A stretch of 24,668 nt of DNA. It comes from a bacterium (GTDB lineage: Bacteria; Planctomycetota; JACOTG01; JAUIME01). The notes below the pieces were generated by a model. It made no database searches and had not been told where the DNA came from. It saw nothing but the letters and a program-made list of their open reading frames with translations. Every line of letters starts with the position of its first letter. Within the stretch, counting starts at the first letter, position 1. The position numbers and the translations under genes are program-made. Of this stretch, positions 1-7,856 are shown piece after piece. The stretch lies in NCBI GenBank assembly GCA_030433195.1, contig JAUIME010000006.1:1-24668 (forward strand). The letters run 5' to 3'.

Positions 1-26
1 GTGAGGACGGCGAGGCATCGCTTCAT
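1..26 (-). CDS. Start of an unknown gene, cut by the window edge
   Basis: Only the first eight codons are present, reading MKRCLAVL from an ATG at 26..24. On the minus strand the purine-rich stretch AGGAAGG lies about seven bases upstream of this ATG, which makes a convincing ribosome binding site. A short basic start followed by hydrophobic residues would suit a signal peptide or lipoprotein leader, but too little is visible to say. It follows the VWA membrane protein gene in the same direction after a spacer of about 110 bases, so it may share its transcript. The function is unknown. Confidence 0.45.
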
Positions 27-137
27 GGCAGGACCTTCCTTCCCTTCTTCCGCATCCGACTCGCGCAGGCACCCCCTCGGGCGCCCTTCGCGACGAGATT
101 CGGCAGGACGGGCCGCACACCCTTTGCGACAACCGTC

Positions 138-2672
138 TCAGATGGTGTTTTCGGCTCGGGATCCGGGAGAACTTGAGCGAGTCACGACGCGTTCGAGCAC
201 GAGGAGCGCGAGCGCCAGCGGAAGCCACGGGCCGCCGTCGAAGGGCCGCCCGGACGTCGCGGGCGAAGAAGGCGGGATGGCGCCGGCCGTAAGAACCTCG
301 CCGCCACCGGCGACCGCGATCGCGGCCAGCGCCTCGGCGTCGGGGCCGTAGCGGCGCAACTCGGTGGCATCGAAAGCCGGTACGTCGATCGAGTCTCGCA
401 CGCGGCCGCCGTCGAGCAGCGTCAGGGGCGCATCGAGCGGCAGATCGGAGCTTTGGAATACGGCCTCGGCGAACCGCAACGAACGCCAGCGCGGAATCGC
501 CTCGAGGTCTCCCCACCGCACCACGAGACGCTCGGCCTCGCTCGGCGGGAGGTCTCGCGTGAAGCGAAGCGAGACGACGGTTCGATCGTCGTCCCGACGG
601 ACGTCGCGGATCGGCGGGTCGGCGTCGCGCGCCGGCGCTACGGCATCGACGATTCGCGTCCAGAGTTCGGCGCCCGCAAGAGGCGCGTTCGACGTGCTCG
701 GGGCCGCCATGAATGCCGCGGTCTTCCCGGCCCCGAAGCGATGCGCGACCAACAGCGCGTCGGCACTGTCGACGAGCCCCAAGGCGACTTCGGATCCGTC
801 GCGCGGCGTCGTGCGCGCCCAGCCTTCGATCCCCGCTCCGTTCGCCGCGACCGCCGCTCGAGCGACCGCCCCCGTTCCACGCGCCACCGCGTTCGACGGG
901 CGATCCGCGTAGTCGCCCTGCGCGACGGCTTCGCGGAGCCAAGACTCGAGGAATCGCGGATCGACGACGCGCGTGATGCGCCCCTCCACGCCCTCGGCGA
1001 GCATCGATCGCAAGCGCGCGACGTCGGTGTCGGCCTCGTCGCCCGTCACGAAAACGGCGACCCGAACGCGTTCGCTCGCGAGCCGGCGACCGATCGACCG
1101 CAGATCGTTCGCGGCCTTGCCATCGGTAATCACGAACAGGTCGCGCTCGGCCCCTTCGGCTTCGAACGCATCGAGCGCGACGGTCAGCGCGTCGGCGAGC
1201 TTCGTTTCGCCGCGCGGCGTGACGCCGGCCCAGCGTTCGCGCAATCGAGCGAGGACATCCGCGGGATTGCCGGGGGCAACGACTGCGTTCGCCGTCTCCG
1301 CAAACGCGATCACCGCAACGCGATCCTCGGCGTCGAGTTCTTCGAGCACGCCGTCGACCGCGTCCTTCGCGAGCTCGAGCTTGCGCCCTTCGTCCATGCT
1401 ACCCGAGCGATCGACGAGCAGCACGACCTCGCGACGCGATCGATCTTCGGGCCGACACTCGACCGCGAACGCACGCTCGAGCGGAGCGCCGCGGTAGCCG
1501 CCCGGTCCGTAGAGCGAACGCGCGCCGCGCGTCAGTAACCCGATGCCACGATCGCGCACCGCGTCGACGATCCGTCGTTGCGAATCGTCGTCGAGTCCGT
1601 CGCGCCCGGCCGGAACGTCGTCGACGACGACGACCGCGACGTCTTCGAGCGCAGCCGCAGGAAGCGGTGCGCTCGTCGTCCGCAGCACGTAGCGCGACCT
1701 CGACGGCTCATCGAGCAGCGCAGGCGGATCGGACGACGTCTCGCGCGGGACGATCTGCAGCACCACGGCCGGTCCCGCGAGCGTGACGCGTCTCGCGGCG
1801 CGGTCGTTGCGCGGATCGTCACCGGGCGACCGCACGGGAGTGCCGTCGGTATCGAACCTCTCCCACACGACCTCGTAGGTGACGCTGCGCCGCGACTCGG
1901 TGGTCCCATCGACCGCGAGTCGATTCTCGATGGCGACACTCGTGCTCGCGGGGCGACCGGCCGGCGCCGCGGGAACGCGCACGTCGGCGCGCGCCACTTC
2001 CACGCCCTCGCGCGACACGACCACGCGCCCGAGCGTCGCGACGGTGCGCGTCGACGCGACCTGCACACGAATCGGAACGATGTCGCCGTTCGCCGCACGC
2101 AGCGGCGCGTCGAACCGGGCGATCCACGACTCGTCGCTCGGCATCGGAGCCGCGAGCACGTCGATGCGGATGCCGCGCGCCGCGAGGCTCGCGGCGGCGT
2201 CCGCGGCACGTCCCGCCGTCTGTCGTCCGTCGGTGACGAGGATCATCGGACCGCGCCCGACTCCGTCACGGTCCCCGCCACGGAACGCCGCGGCGCCGGC
2301 CGCGAGCGCGCGAGCGATGTCGGTGCCCTCGCCGAGGACATCCGAACCGGCCGAACCCGCATCCGCCCAATCCCCGATCGATCGAGGCGCGGACGCCGAT
2401 CCCGCGAACTCGACGACGCTCGTGCGCTTCGAGTCCTCGCGGAGCGAGCGCCACGGTTCGGCGTTCGCCTCGCGCATTCGCCGGCGCACCGTCTCGACAT
2501 CGACGCTCGCCGACCTGTCGACGAGCACGACACGTCGCCCCTCGCCGAGATCGCTCGCATCGAAGATCCCGAGCCACGCGACCCCGAGCAGCACCAAGAC
2601 GCCGACGCGCATCAGCGGAATCACCAAGCGTCGCGTGGAACCTCGCGCCATTGATTTCGTTCTCGCCACCAT
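138..2672 (-). CDS. Membrane-anchored protein with two VWA domains and glutamine-amidotransferase-like parts
   Basis: This 844-residue protein has a transmembrane helix near residues 17-36 and another at about 816-830. A first VWA-like domain carries the MIDAS motif DRSAS (52-56) and TDG (147-149). A beta-rich stretch of about 190-300 follows. Residues 340-405 resemble the class I glutamine-amidotransferase-like fold of BatA-type membrane proteins, ending in GPGGYRGAPLER. A second VWA domain has DRSGS (421-425), a threonine in GETKL and TDG (516-518). A further amidotransferase-like part lies near 600-690. Known relatives are large membrane proteins of planctomycetes and other bacteria, often near MoxR ATPases, with poorly defined roles. 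MIDAS motifs suggest metal-dependent protein binding, and no catalytic Cys nucleophile was identified. The start is uncertain: ATG at 2672 or at 2651, neither with a strong ribosome site. The gene is divergent from HU. Confidence 0.85.
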   Translation of the reverse strand: MVARTKSMARGSTRRLVIPLMRVGVLVLLGVAWLGIFDASDLGEGRRVVLVDRSASVDVETVRRRMREANAEPWRSLREDSKRTSVVEFAGSASAPRSIGDWADAGSAGSDVLGEGTDIARALAAGAAAFRGGDRDGVGRGPMILVTDGRQTAGRAADAAASLAARGIRIDVLAAPMPSDESWIARFDAPLRAANGDIVPIRVQVASTRTVATLGRVVVSREGVEVARADVRVPAAPAGRPASTSVAIENRLAVDGTTESRRSVTYEVVWERFDTDGTPVRSPGDDPRNDRAARRVTLAGPAVVLQIVPRETSSDPPALLDEPSRSRYVLRTTSAPLPAAALEDVAVVVVDDVPAGRDGLDDDSQRRIVDAVRDRGIGLLTRGARSLYGPGGYRGAPLERAFAVECRPEDRSRREVVLLVDRSGSMDEGRKLELAKDAVDGVLEELDAEDRVAVIAFAETANAVVAPGNPADVLARLRERWAGVTPRGETKLADALTVALDAFEAEGAERDLFVITDGKAANDLRSIGRRLASERVRVAVFVTGDEADTDVARLRSMLAEGVEGRITRVVDPRFLESWLREAVAQGDYADRPSNAVARGTGAVARAAVAANGAGIEGWARTTPRDGSEVALGLVDSADALLVAHRFGAGKTAAFMAAPSTSNAPLAGAELWTRIVDAVAPARDADPPIRDVRRDDDRTVVSLRFTRDLPPSEAERLVVRWGDLEAIPRWRSLRFAEAVFQSSDLPLDAPLTLLDGGRVRDSIDVPAFDATELRRYGPDAEALAAIAVAGGGEVLTAGAIPPSSPATSGRPFDGGPWLPLALALLVLERVVTRSSSPGSRAENTI

Positions 2673-2680
2673 GCTACGAT
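2651..2680 (+). promoter_or_regulatory. Candidate sigma70-type promoter for the HU gene
   Basis: TTGATT at 2651-2656 and TACGAT at 2675-2680 are separated by 18 bases. Each box matches four of six consensus positions. Transcription would start near 2687 and leave a leader of about 110 bases before the HU start codon. The boxes overlap the first codons of the divergent VWA gene, so the two genes could compete for polymerase. This was found by eye and has not been scored against background. Confidence 0.4.
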
Positions 2681-2797
2681 CGGCGCCGGCTTCGAAGGCC
2701 CTCGACGCGTCGGCGATCCGCGTCTCGTGCCCTCGGCCGGCACCGTCCGATCACGCCTCGACATCCGACTTCTCGATCGCCGGTCGATGATCCCGCC

Positions 2798-3073
2798 ATG
2801 ATCAAAGAAGAGCTCATTACCGCCGTCCACGATGAACTCGGTCGCGAAACTTCGCGCGCGCAAGCCGAAGCCGCCATCAACGCCGTCCTCGCCGCCATCC
2901 AAACCGGACTCAAGGACGGCGGCACGGTCCAGATCCACGGCTTCGGGTCGTTCACGGTCACGACGCGTGAAGCCCGCGAGGGACGCAACCCCGCCACCGG
3001 CGAATCGATGCAGATCCCCGAGACGCGAACCGTCCGCTTCAGACCGGGAAAGAACCTGAAGGAAGATCTCTGA
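2798..3073 (+). CDS. HU/IHF-family DNA-binding protein
   Basis: This 91-residue protein is a nucleoid-associated, DNA-bending protein that acts as a dimer. It has the family's usual length of about 90 residues. The N-terminal helices (MIKEELITAVHDEL) precede the signature GFGSFTVTTREAREGRNPATG near residues 48-68, then IPETRTVRFRPGKNLK, which forms the end of the beta arm and the last helix. The internal ATG at 2798 was chosen because it gives the canonical HU N terminus; an upstream in-frame extension from 2651 would be arginine-rich and has no family counterpart. HU and IHF subunits cannot be separated confidently here. Its last 35 bases overlap the 3' end of mnmA on the opposite strand. 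Confidence 0.95.
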   Translation: MIKEELITAVHDELGRETSRAQAEAAINAVLAAIQTGLKDGGTVQIHGFGSFTVTTREAREGRNPATGESMQIPETRTVRFRPGKNLKEDL

Positions 3074-4247
3074 ACGGATCCGCGGCGCCGCTGTCTCGGT
3101 GGCCCGCCCGTTCGTCCTTCTCGAACGTCGTGCCGGATGCATCGTTCATTGACGGTCCCTCCGACGCCCCGATCGTCCCTTCGAGCCACCCGCCGCCCAG
3201 GATCTCGTCGCCCCGCGAGAACACGGCCGCCTGTCCCGGTGTGATCGCACGCTGCGGTTCGTCGAAGCGGATCGCGACGCTTCCGCCGCGCCGTACGAGT
3301 GTCGCGGGACTCGGCGCATGACGATACCGGATCCGCACGTCGGCGCGCACGGCCTCGCCCTCTCGCGGCTCGGCGGCAATCCAGTTCACATCGCGCACCT
3401 CGGCGTCGCTCTCACGCAGCGCGTCGTCCTTCCCGAGGACCACGGTGTTCGATTCGGGTGAAATCGCGACGACGTAATGCGGCTCGCCGAGCGCCACCCC
3501 GAGGCCGCGCCGTTGACCGATCGTGTAGTGGATCGTGCCTCGGTGCGTCCCGAGCTGCCGCCCCTCTTCGTCGACGATCGGTCCCGGCGTCGCGGCGACG
3601 CCCGAAACGCGTTCGACGACAGCGCCGTAGTTCCCGGCCGGCGCGAAGCAGATCTCTTGACTCTCGGGCTTGTCCTGCACGACGAGATCGGCGCGCCGCG
3701 CCACCTCGCGGACTTGATCCTTGGTCATTTCGCCGAGCGGGAAGCGCGTCCACGCGAGCTGTTCCTGCGTGAGACTGAAGAGGAAGTACGACTGATCCTT
3801 GTCGCGATCGAGCGCACGGTGCAGGCGATAGCGAGGCGCCGCGCCCGGTGCGTCGACGCGATCGACGCGCGCATAGTGCCCCGTCGCGACAGCCTCCGCA
3901 CCACACTCGCGTGCGCTCTGCACGAGCGCCCCGAACTTGAGCCACCCGTTGCAATGCACGCAGGGGCTCGGCGTGCGGCCGGCCATGTACTCGTCGGCGA
4001 AATAGTCGAGGAGCTTCGAAAAACCGTCGGCGATGTTGAGACTGTAGAACGGGATGCCGAGCTGGTCGGCGACGATCGACGCGTCGCGCGCGTCCGACGC
4101 GCTGCAGCACGACTTCTTCGCGCCCTGGGACTCGGCCTTCACGCCGTTGCGCATGAAGAAGCCGACGAGATCGTGGCCTTGCTCCTTGAGCAAGCACGCC
4201 ACGACGGAGCTGTCGACTCCACCGCTCATGGCCACGGCGATACGCAC
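3039..4247 (-). CDS. mnmA: tRNA-specific 2-thiouridylase MnmA
   Basis: MnmA transfers sulfur to uridine 34 of the tRNAs for Lys, Glu and Gln, using ATP to adenylate the base; it acts in the cytoplasm. The 402-residue product has the PP-loop SGGVDSS at residues 8-14. The catalytic cysteine lies in CVHCN (Cys99, matching the E. coli nucleophile) and the second cysteine in SQEICF (Cys200). GHYAR (123-127) and TIGQRRGLG are further family motifs. An early KSCCSASDARDA stretch resembles a variant seen in some non-proteobacterial lineages. The last 25-30 residues are hydrophilic, extend beyond the usual end and overlap the HU gene tail to tail. The start at 4247 gives the standard MRIAVAMSGG beginning and is preceded by a purine-rich AGGCAGGA. 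Confidence 0.95.
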   Translation of the reverse strand: MRIAVAMSGGVDSSVVACLLKEQGHDLVGFFMRNGVKAESQGAKKSCCSASDARDASIVADQLGIPFYSLNIADGFSKLLDYFADEYMAGRTPSPCVHCNGWLKFGALVQSARECGAEAVATGHYARVDRVDAPGAAPRYRLHRALDRDKDQSYFLFSLTQEQLAWTRFPLGEMTKDQVREVARRADLVVQDKPESQEICFAPAGNYGAVVERVSGVAATPGPIVDEEGRQLGTHRGTIHYTIGQRRGLGVALGEPHYVVAISPESNTVVLGKDDALRESDAEVRDVNWIAAEPREGEAVRADVRIRYRHAPSPATLVRRGGSVAIRFDEPQRAITPGQAAVFSRGDEILGGGWLEGTIGASEGPSMNDASGTTFEKDERAGHRDSGAADPFRDLPSGSFPV

Positions 4248-4324
4248 GGTCCTGCCTCGCGAAAACGGGAACGATCATCGATCGACGAGCAGCGGCCGCG
4301 CCGGTCGCGATCGCCGCAGGTTCG

Positions 4325-4353
4325 GTGATACCATGCCGTTCGCGCCGGGTCGA
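4325..4353 (-). promoter_or_regulatory. Candidate promoter for mnmA
   Basis: On the minus strand TCGACC (4353..4348) is followed after 17 bases by TATCAC (4330..4325), with TG one base before the -10 box. Each box matches four of six sigma70 positions. It lies about 80 bases upstream of the mnmA start, in the divergent spacer shared with yajC. The case is moderate only, since GC-rich spacers give such matches by chance. Confidence 0.3.
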
Positions 4354-4382
4354 CCGCCCGCCGCGAAACGAGCCCGCTCGCG

Positions 4383-4411
4383 TTGCGACGCGCGAATGCC
4401 GTTGCTACACT
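4383..4411 (+). promoter_or_regulatory. Candidate sigma70-type promoter for yajC
   Basis: TTGCGA at 4383-4388 and TACACT at 4406-4411 have the optimal spacing of 17 bases. Transcription would start near 4418, about 30 bases before the yajC ATG, which leaves room for the strong AGGAGAAG ribosome binding site at 4434-4441. Its placement relative to the gene makes it one of the better promoter candidates in the window. Confidence 0.5.
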
Positions 4412-4448
4412 CAGCGCCTCCCCACTTCCGACCAGGAGAAGCGCAACG

Positions 4449-4808
4449 ATGTCGATCTCGCCCCTGTGGATGCTCGCCCAGGAACCCCCTCCCGCCGGCG
4501 GATTCTTCCAGATGCTGCCGATGCTCGTGGGTCTGTTCCTGATCATGTACCTGCTCGTGATCCGTCCGAGCCGCAAGCAGGAGCGCGAGCGTCTCGCAAT
4601 GCTCGCCGCGGTCCAGAAGAACGACAAGGTTCTCACGACCGGCGGGATCTACGGCGTCGTCACGGCCGTCAAGGACAACGAGCTCACGCTGCGGATCGAC
4701 GAAGAGAAGAACGTGCGCATCCGCGTCGCGCGCCACGCCATCTCCCACGTCGTCACGGGCGACGGCTCCGAGCTGACCGCTCCCGCAACGGCCGGCGCCC
4801 CCCGCTGA
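4449..4808 (+). CDS. yajC: Preprotein translocase accessory subunit YajC
   Basis: YajC is a small inner-membrane partner of SecDF in Sec-dependent export. The 119-residue protein begins with a short segment, then one hydrophobic helix at about residues 20-38 ending in the family motif VIRPSRKQERER. The cytoplasmic domain carries KNDKVLTTGGIYGVV and ends in a low-complexity Ala/Pro tail. The ATG at 4449 is preceded by AGGAGAAG with seven bases between, so this start is well supported; the upstream ATG-like codons lack such a site. No secD or secF follows in the window: the next gene, yraN, lies about 160 bases downstream on the same strand. Confidence 0.93.
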   Translation: MSISPLWMLAQEPPPAGGFFQMLPMLVGLFLIMYLLVIRPSRKQERERLAMLAAVQKNDKVLTTGGIYGVVTAVKDNELTLRIDEEKNVRIRVARHAISHVVTGDGSELTAPATAGAPR

Positions 4809-4967
4809 CCCGGCCGAAGCACCTCACGCGAGGCATCGCGCACCGAGCGAAACCTCGCACATTCTTCGCATCCGTCGTGTAACCCTGCCCGTCGAGTTCC
4901 GTCTCCATCCACATGGGAGCGCATCGTTCGGCTCCCGCCTGCAGACACGGAACACGACGGGAAAACC

Positions 4968-5351
4968 ATGGGCGAAGAAGAATCCGCGCCGTCGACGAGG
5001 CTCGGTCCCTGGGCCGAGCGGCTCGCCGAGAGGTTCTTGATCGACCGCGACTACACGATCGTCACGCGGAACTACCGCACGCGCGAAGGCGAGATCGACC
5101 TCGTCGCGGCGCGGAACGATTGCCTCGTCTTCGTCGAGGTGAAGGCGCGTGCCGGTATCGGCTACGGAAAGCCCGTCGAGGCCGTCGACTTCCGAAAACG
5201 CGGCAAGCTGCGGCGCGCGGCGGCCGCCTTCCTCGCCGATCGCGAGCACGGCGACCGGCGCTACGATTCGCTGCGATTCGACGTCGTGTCGGTGGTCGCA
5301 CCACCAGGTGGAACCGAGCCGATCGTCGAACACATCGTCGCCGCGTTCTGA
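4968..5351 (+). CDS. yraN: YraN/UPF0102 family endonuclease-like protein
   Basis: The 127-residue product matches the UPF0102 (YraN) family, which has a restriction-endonuclease-like fold. The biological role is unsettled, with a link to DNA processing or repair suggested by the fold. Key visible features are the N-terminal helix with WAERLAERFL (15-24), YTIVTRNYRTREGEIDLVA (29-47) with Glu42 and Asp44, and VFVEVKAR (54-61) with Glu57 and Lys59. Together these reproduce the D-ExK type active site. The length is typical. A modest GGGA-containing site precedes the ATG. The gene converges on the TPR lipoprotein gene, with 45 bases between the stops. Confidence 0.9.
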   Translation: MGEEESAPSTRLGPWAERLAERFLIDRDYTIVTRNYRTREGEIDLVAARNDCLVFVEVKARAGIGYGKPVEAVDFRKRGKLRRAAAAFLADREHGDRRYDSLRFDVVSVVAPPGGTEPIVEHIVAAF

Positions 5352-5374
5352 CGAGGTCGTGCTCGGGACTCTAC

Positions 5375-5389
5375 GCGACGAACCGTCGC
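5375..5389. terminator. Small hairpin between convergent genes
   Basis: GCGACG and CGTCGC form a perfect six-base-pair stem around a three-base loop. It lies between the stop of yraN (plus) and that of the TPR lipoprotein gene (minus), where a shared bidirectional terminator would be expected. There is no T-tract on either side, so it is a weak candidate and may be chance in GC-rich DNA. Confidence 0.2.
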
Positions 5390-5396
5390 CGAGCGA

Positions 5397-7856
5397 TCAG
5401 CGCAGCACGCCGCGGCGAGTCGCCAATCGCCTCGCGACCGTTCGGATCTCGTCGCCGTCGAGCGCGTCGAGCTGCTGCACGAGTGAGCGGTCGAAATCGA
5501 GTTGCGGGTAGTCCTCTCGATGCGATCTCAGGTATGCGAGTAACTCGCGCGTGACGCGATGGTAACCGCGTGAGTGTGGCGGGGACCGATCGGCGTCTCG
5601 CGACGACGTGAGGGTCTGCGCGAGCGCGGCGCGCGGCCACGGAGACTCGGCGATCGCCACGAGCTGCGCATTCTCTTCGAGATACTCTTCGACGCGCCGG
5701 CGGGAGAATCCGAGATCCACGAACGTCGACAGCGCGAGGAACCAATTGCGCGTGAGCGGCAGGAAGCGATGGAAATCGTAGAGATGCCCACGCTCGTGGG
5801 CGTCGACGAGCGCGAGCTGCATGCGCCAGTCGTCGGCGAACATCGCGCGCCGTTCCTCGGCCGTGGCCGTCGCGAGTCCGTCCGCTTCGGCTCGTGCGAG
5901 ATACGCGCGCAGATCCAGTTCCCGATCGACGCATCCAAGGTCGCCCACCCAGGAGTCGCCGACGCCGTCGAGCCGAGGCTCGATCGGCCGATCGAACAGC
6001 TCGCGGGGATCGGCGACGTAGGATGCGACTCGCGCACGGACGCTGCGTTGCCACCCGATGAGGACGTCGAAATCGAGGACCATCCACTCCCCGAGTGCCA
6101 CGCCGCCGATTCGCGCTCCGGCGAACTCGCGAAAGCTGCCGACCGTCGTCGCGCGCGTGACGACGCGCACGTAAGAGGCATCGCGCCGGGCTACGGCATC
6201 GCCGAGCGGTTGATCGACCGCGATCTGTAGCGGAGTCGCGAGCAGGAGCTCGGGCGGGCCGCCAAGCTGTTGACCGATGACGACCGATTGCCCGTACTTG
6301 GCGAAGTGCTCGACGAGCGCCGAAGGATTCCGGAAGCCGGGCTGCATGAGCACGCCCATCCACGGGAATTCGGTGAAGCGCACGCCGTGGGCGAGATCGA
6401 TGCCGAGGCGTTCGCGGGCCTCGTCGATCAACTCGTTCACGAAGCGCTCGAGCGAAGGCGTCTCTGCCCCCTCGAGATGATCGCGGTAGATCCGCTCCAT
6501 CCGTTCGTCGATCCACGTCACGAACGCGCGGTGCGCTTCGAGCTCGCGAAGCTCGCGCGTGGCGGACTCGTCGTCGGGATCGTCGAGACGATGGAGCCGG
6601 TAATGCTGCTCGGCGGCATCGAGCCAGCCGACGCGCGCGAACACGCGTGCCCGCTCGAGCACGTCGGATCGTTGCGGATCGTTCGGCGCGGACAGCACCG
6701 CGATCAGACTCTCGTAACGGTCGCGCCAGACGTTCGCGGGATCGAGCACGAGTTCGTCCGGATAGCGCATGCGCCACGCATCGAGCGCCCGCGGACCGTC
6801 GTGCATGCGGATCGCGACGCGGCGCAAGTCGTCCGCGATCTCGAGCGGATCGCCCCCGAGCGACAGCGCCGACTCGAACAACTCCCGCGCGTGCAGCCAG
6901 TCGCCTTGCAGGACGGCCACTCGCCCACGCGTGAGCGACCATCGCCACGACAATCGCGTCGAGCGCGTGTCGACGTGTCCCGATGCGAGACGATCGAGTT
7001 CGGCGGCGACCCGATCGAGATCGGCGAGACTCACGCCCGCCGGGAGCAATCGATCGACGAGCGCGAACGGGACGCCGCTCCACGGAGCGACGCGGGCCGC
7101 CTCCATCGCGGTGCGGAGCGCCACGCGGTGACGATCGCCGGCCGATGCGGCAATCGCGAGTCCGGCTCGCGCCTCGATCTCGTCGGGCCGCAGGTCGATC
7201 GCGCGGCGATAGTACTCGATCGCCTGCCCGAGATCGCCGCTCGACTCGAAGACCTCCGCGAGTCGGAGCATCGCTTCCACCATGCCCGGGTCGAGGGCGA
7301 GCGCCCGACGATAGGAAGCGATCGCCTCGAGAGCCTCACGATCCCGTTGGTACGTGTAGCCGAGCCCGTAGTGCGCCCAGACGCAGCGCGGATCGAGCCG
7401 CAACGCCTCACGAAACGCCTCGCGCTGCCGGCTCGGATGATCCTCGAGTCGCCCGACGAGATACGCGAGCTCGGCGCGATCCGGGAACTCGCGCCGCAGA
7501 CGACGATACTCTTCGACGGCCTCGGCTCGACGGCAGCGCGCCGTCATCTCGTTCTGGACGTGCCGGTGGGCCGCGGTCAACCGCGGATCGATCGCGACCG
7601 CAGCGCGATACTCTTCGTACGCCTCGTCGAAGCGTCCGCTGCGGCGGTGCTCCTCGGCCGCATCGAATCGCGCGCGAGCCGCGGGATCGATGCGATGCGC
7701 CCGGATCGGAAACGTCGAACGGCACGCGGTGACGACCGTGATCGCGACGAGTCCGACGACGAGGACGGCGCCGGCGAGCGGCATCGTTCGTCGCGCGCCG
7801 CCTGCCTGCGGCCGAACCGCGATCCACGTCCGAACCCTGCGTTCGCGCGGCCTCAT
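5397..7856 (-). CDS. TPR lipoprotein with an HExxH metallopeptidase-like C-terminal region
   Basis: This 819-residue protein has a hydrophobic segment at about 26-44 ending in the lipobox-like VTAC with Cys45, which predicts a lipoprotein. Residues 60-230 hold TPR-like repeats, with recurring YRRALALDP and YYRRAIDLRP patterns. The region of about 445-760 is a separate domain containing HERGH (687-691), an HExxH zinc-binding motif. About 36 residues on comes EENAQLVAIAESPWPR (727-742), whose Glu could be the third ligand of a gluzincin. I do not recognise a named family, and peptidase activity is inferred from the motif alone. The ATG at 7856 overlaps the ribD stop as ATGA, supporting translational coupling. 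An alternative ATG at 7784 (Met25) would give a more typical signal peptide length. Confidence 0.8.
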   Translation of the reverse strand: MRPRERRVRTWIAVRPQAGGARRTMPLAGAVLVVGLVAITVVTACRSTFPIRAHRIDPAARARFDAAEEHRRSGRFDEAYEEYRAAVAIDPRLTAAHRHVQNEMTARCRRAEAVEEYRRLRREFPDRAELAYLVGRLEDHPSRQREAFREALRLDPRCVWAHYGLGYTYQRDREALEAIASYRRALALDPGMVEAMLRLAEVFESSGDLGQAIEYYRRAIDLRPDEIEARAGLAIAASAGDRHRVALRTAMEAARVAPWSGVPFALVDRLLPAGVSLADLDRVAAELDRLASGHVDTRSTRLSWRWSLTRGRVAVLQGDWLHARELFESALSLGGDPLEIADDLRRVAIRMHDGPRALDAWRMRYPDELVLDPANVWRDRYESLIAVLSAPNDPQRSDVLERARVFARVGWLDAAEQHYRLHRLDDPDDESATRELRELEAHRAFVTWIDERMERIYRDHLEGAETPSLERFVNELIDEARERLGIDLAHGVRFTEFPWMGVLMQPGFRNPSALVEHFAKYGQSVVIGQQLGGPPELLLATPLQIAVDQPLGDAVARRDASYVRVVTRATTVGSFREFAGARIGGVALGEWMVLDFDVLIGWQRSVRARVASYVADPRELFDRPIEPRLDGVGDSWVGDLGCVDRELDLRAYLARAEADGLATATAEERRAMFADDWRMQLALVDAHERGHLYDFHRFLPLTRNWFLALSTFVDLGFSRRRVEEYLEENAQLVAIAESPWPRAALAQTLTSSRDADRSPPHSRGYHRVTRELLAYLRSHREDYPQLDFDRSLVQQLDALDGDEIRTVARRLATRRGVLR

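Noticed and set aside
4809..4967. Possible terminator or promoter between yajC and yraN
   Set aside because: Only short imperfect hairpins (for example GCGAGG with CCTCGC around a 19-base loop) and poor promoter boxes were seen, with no T-tract.
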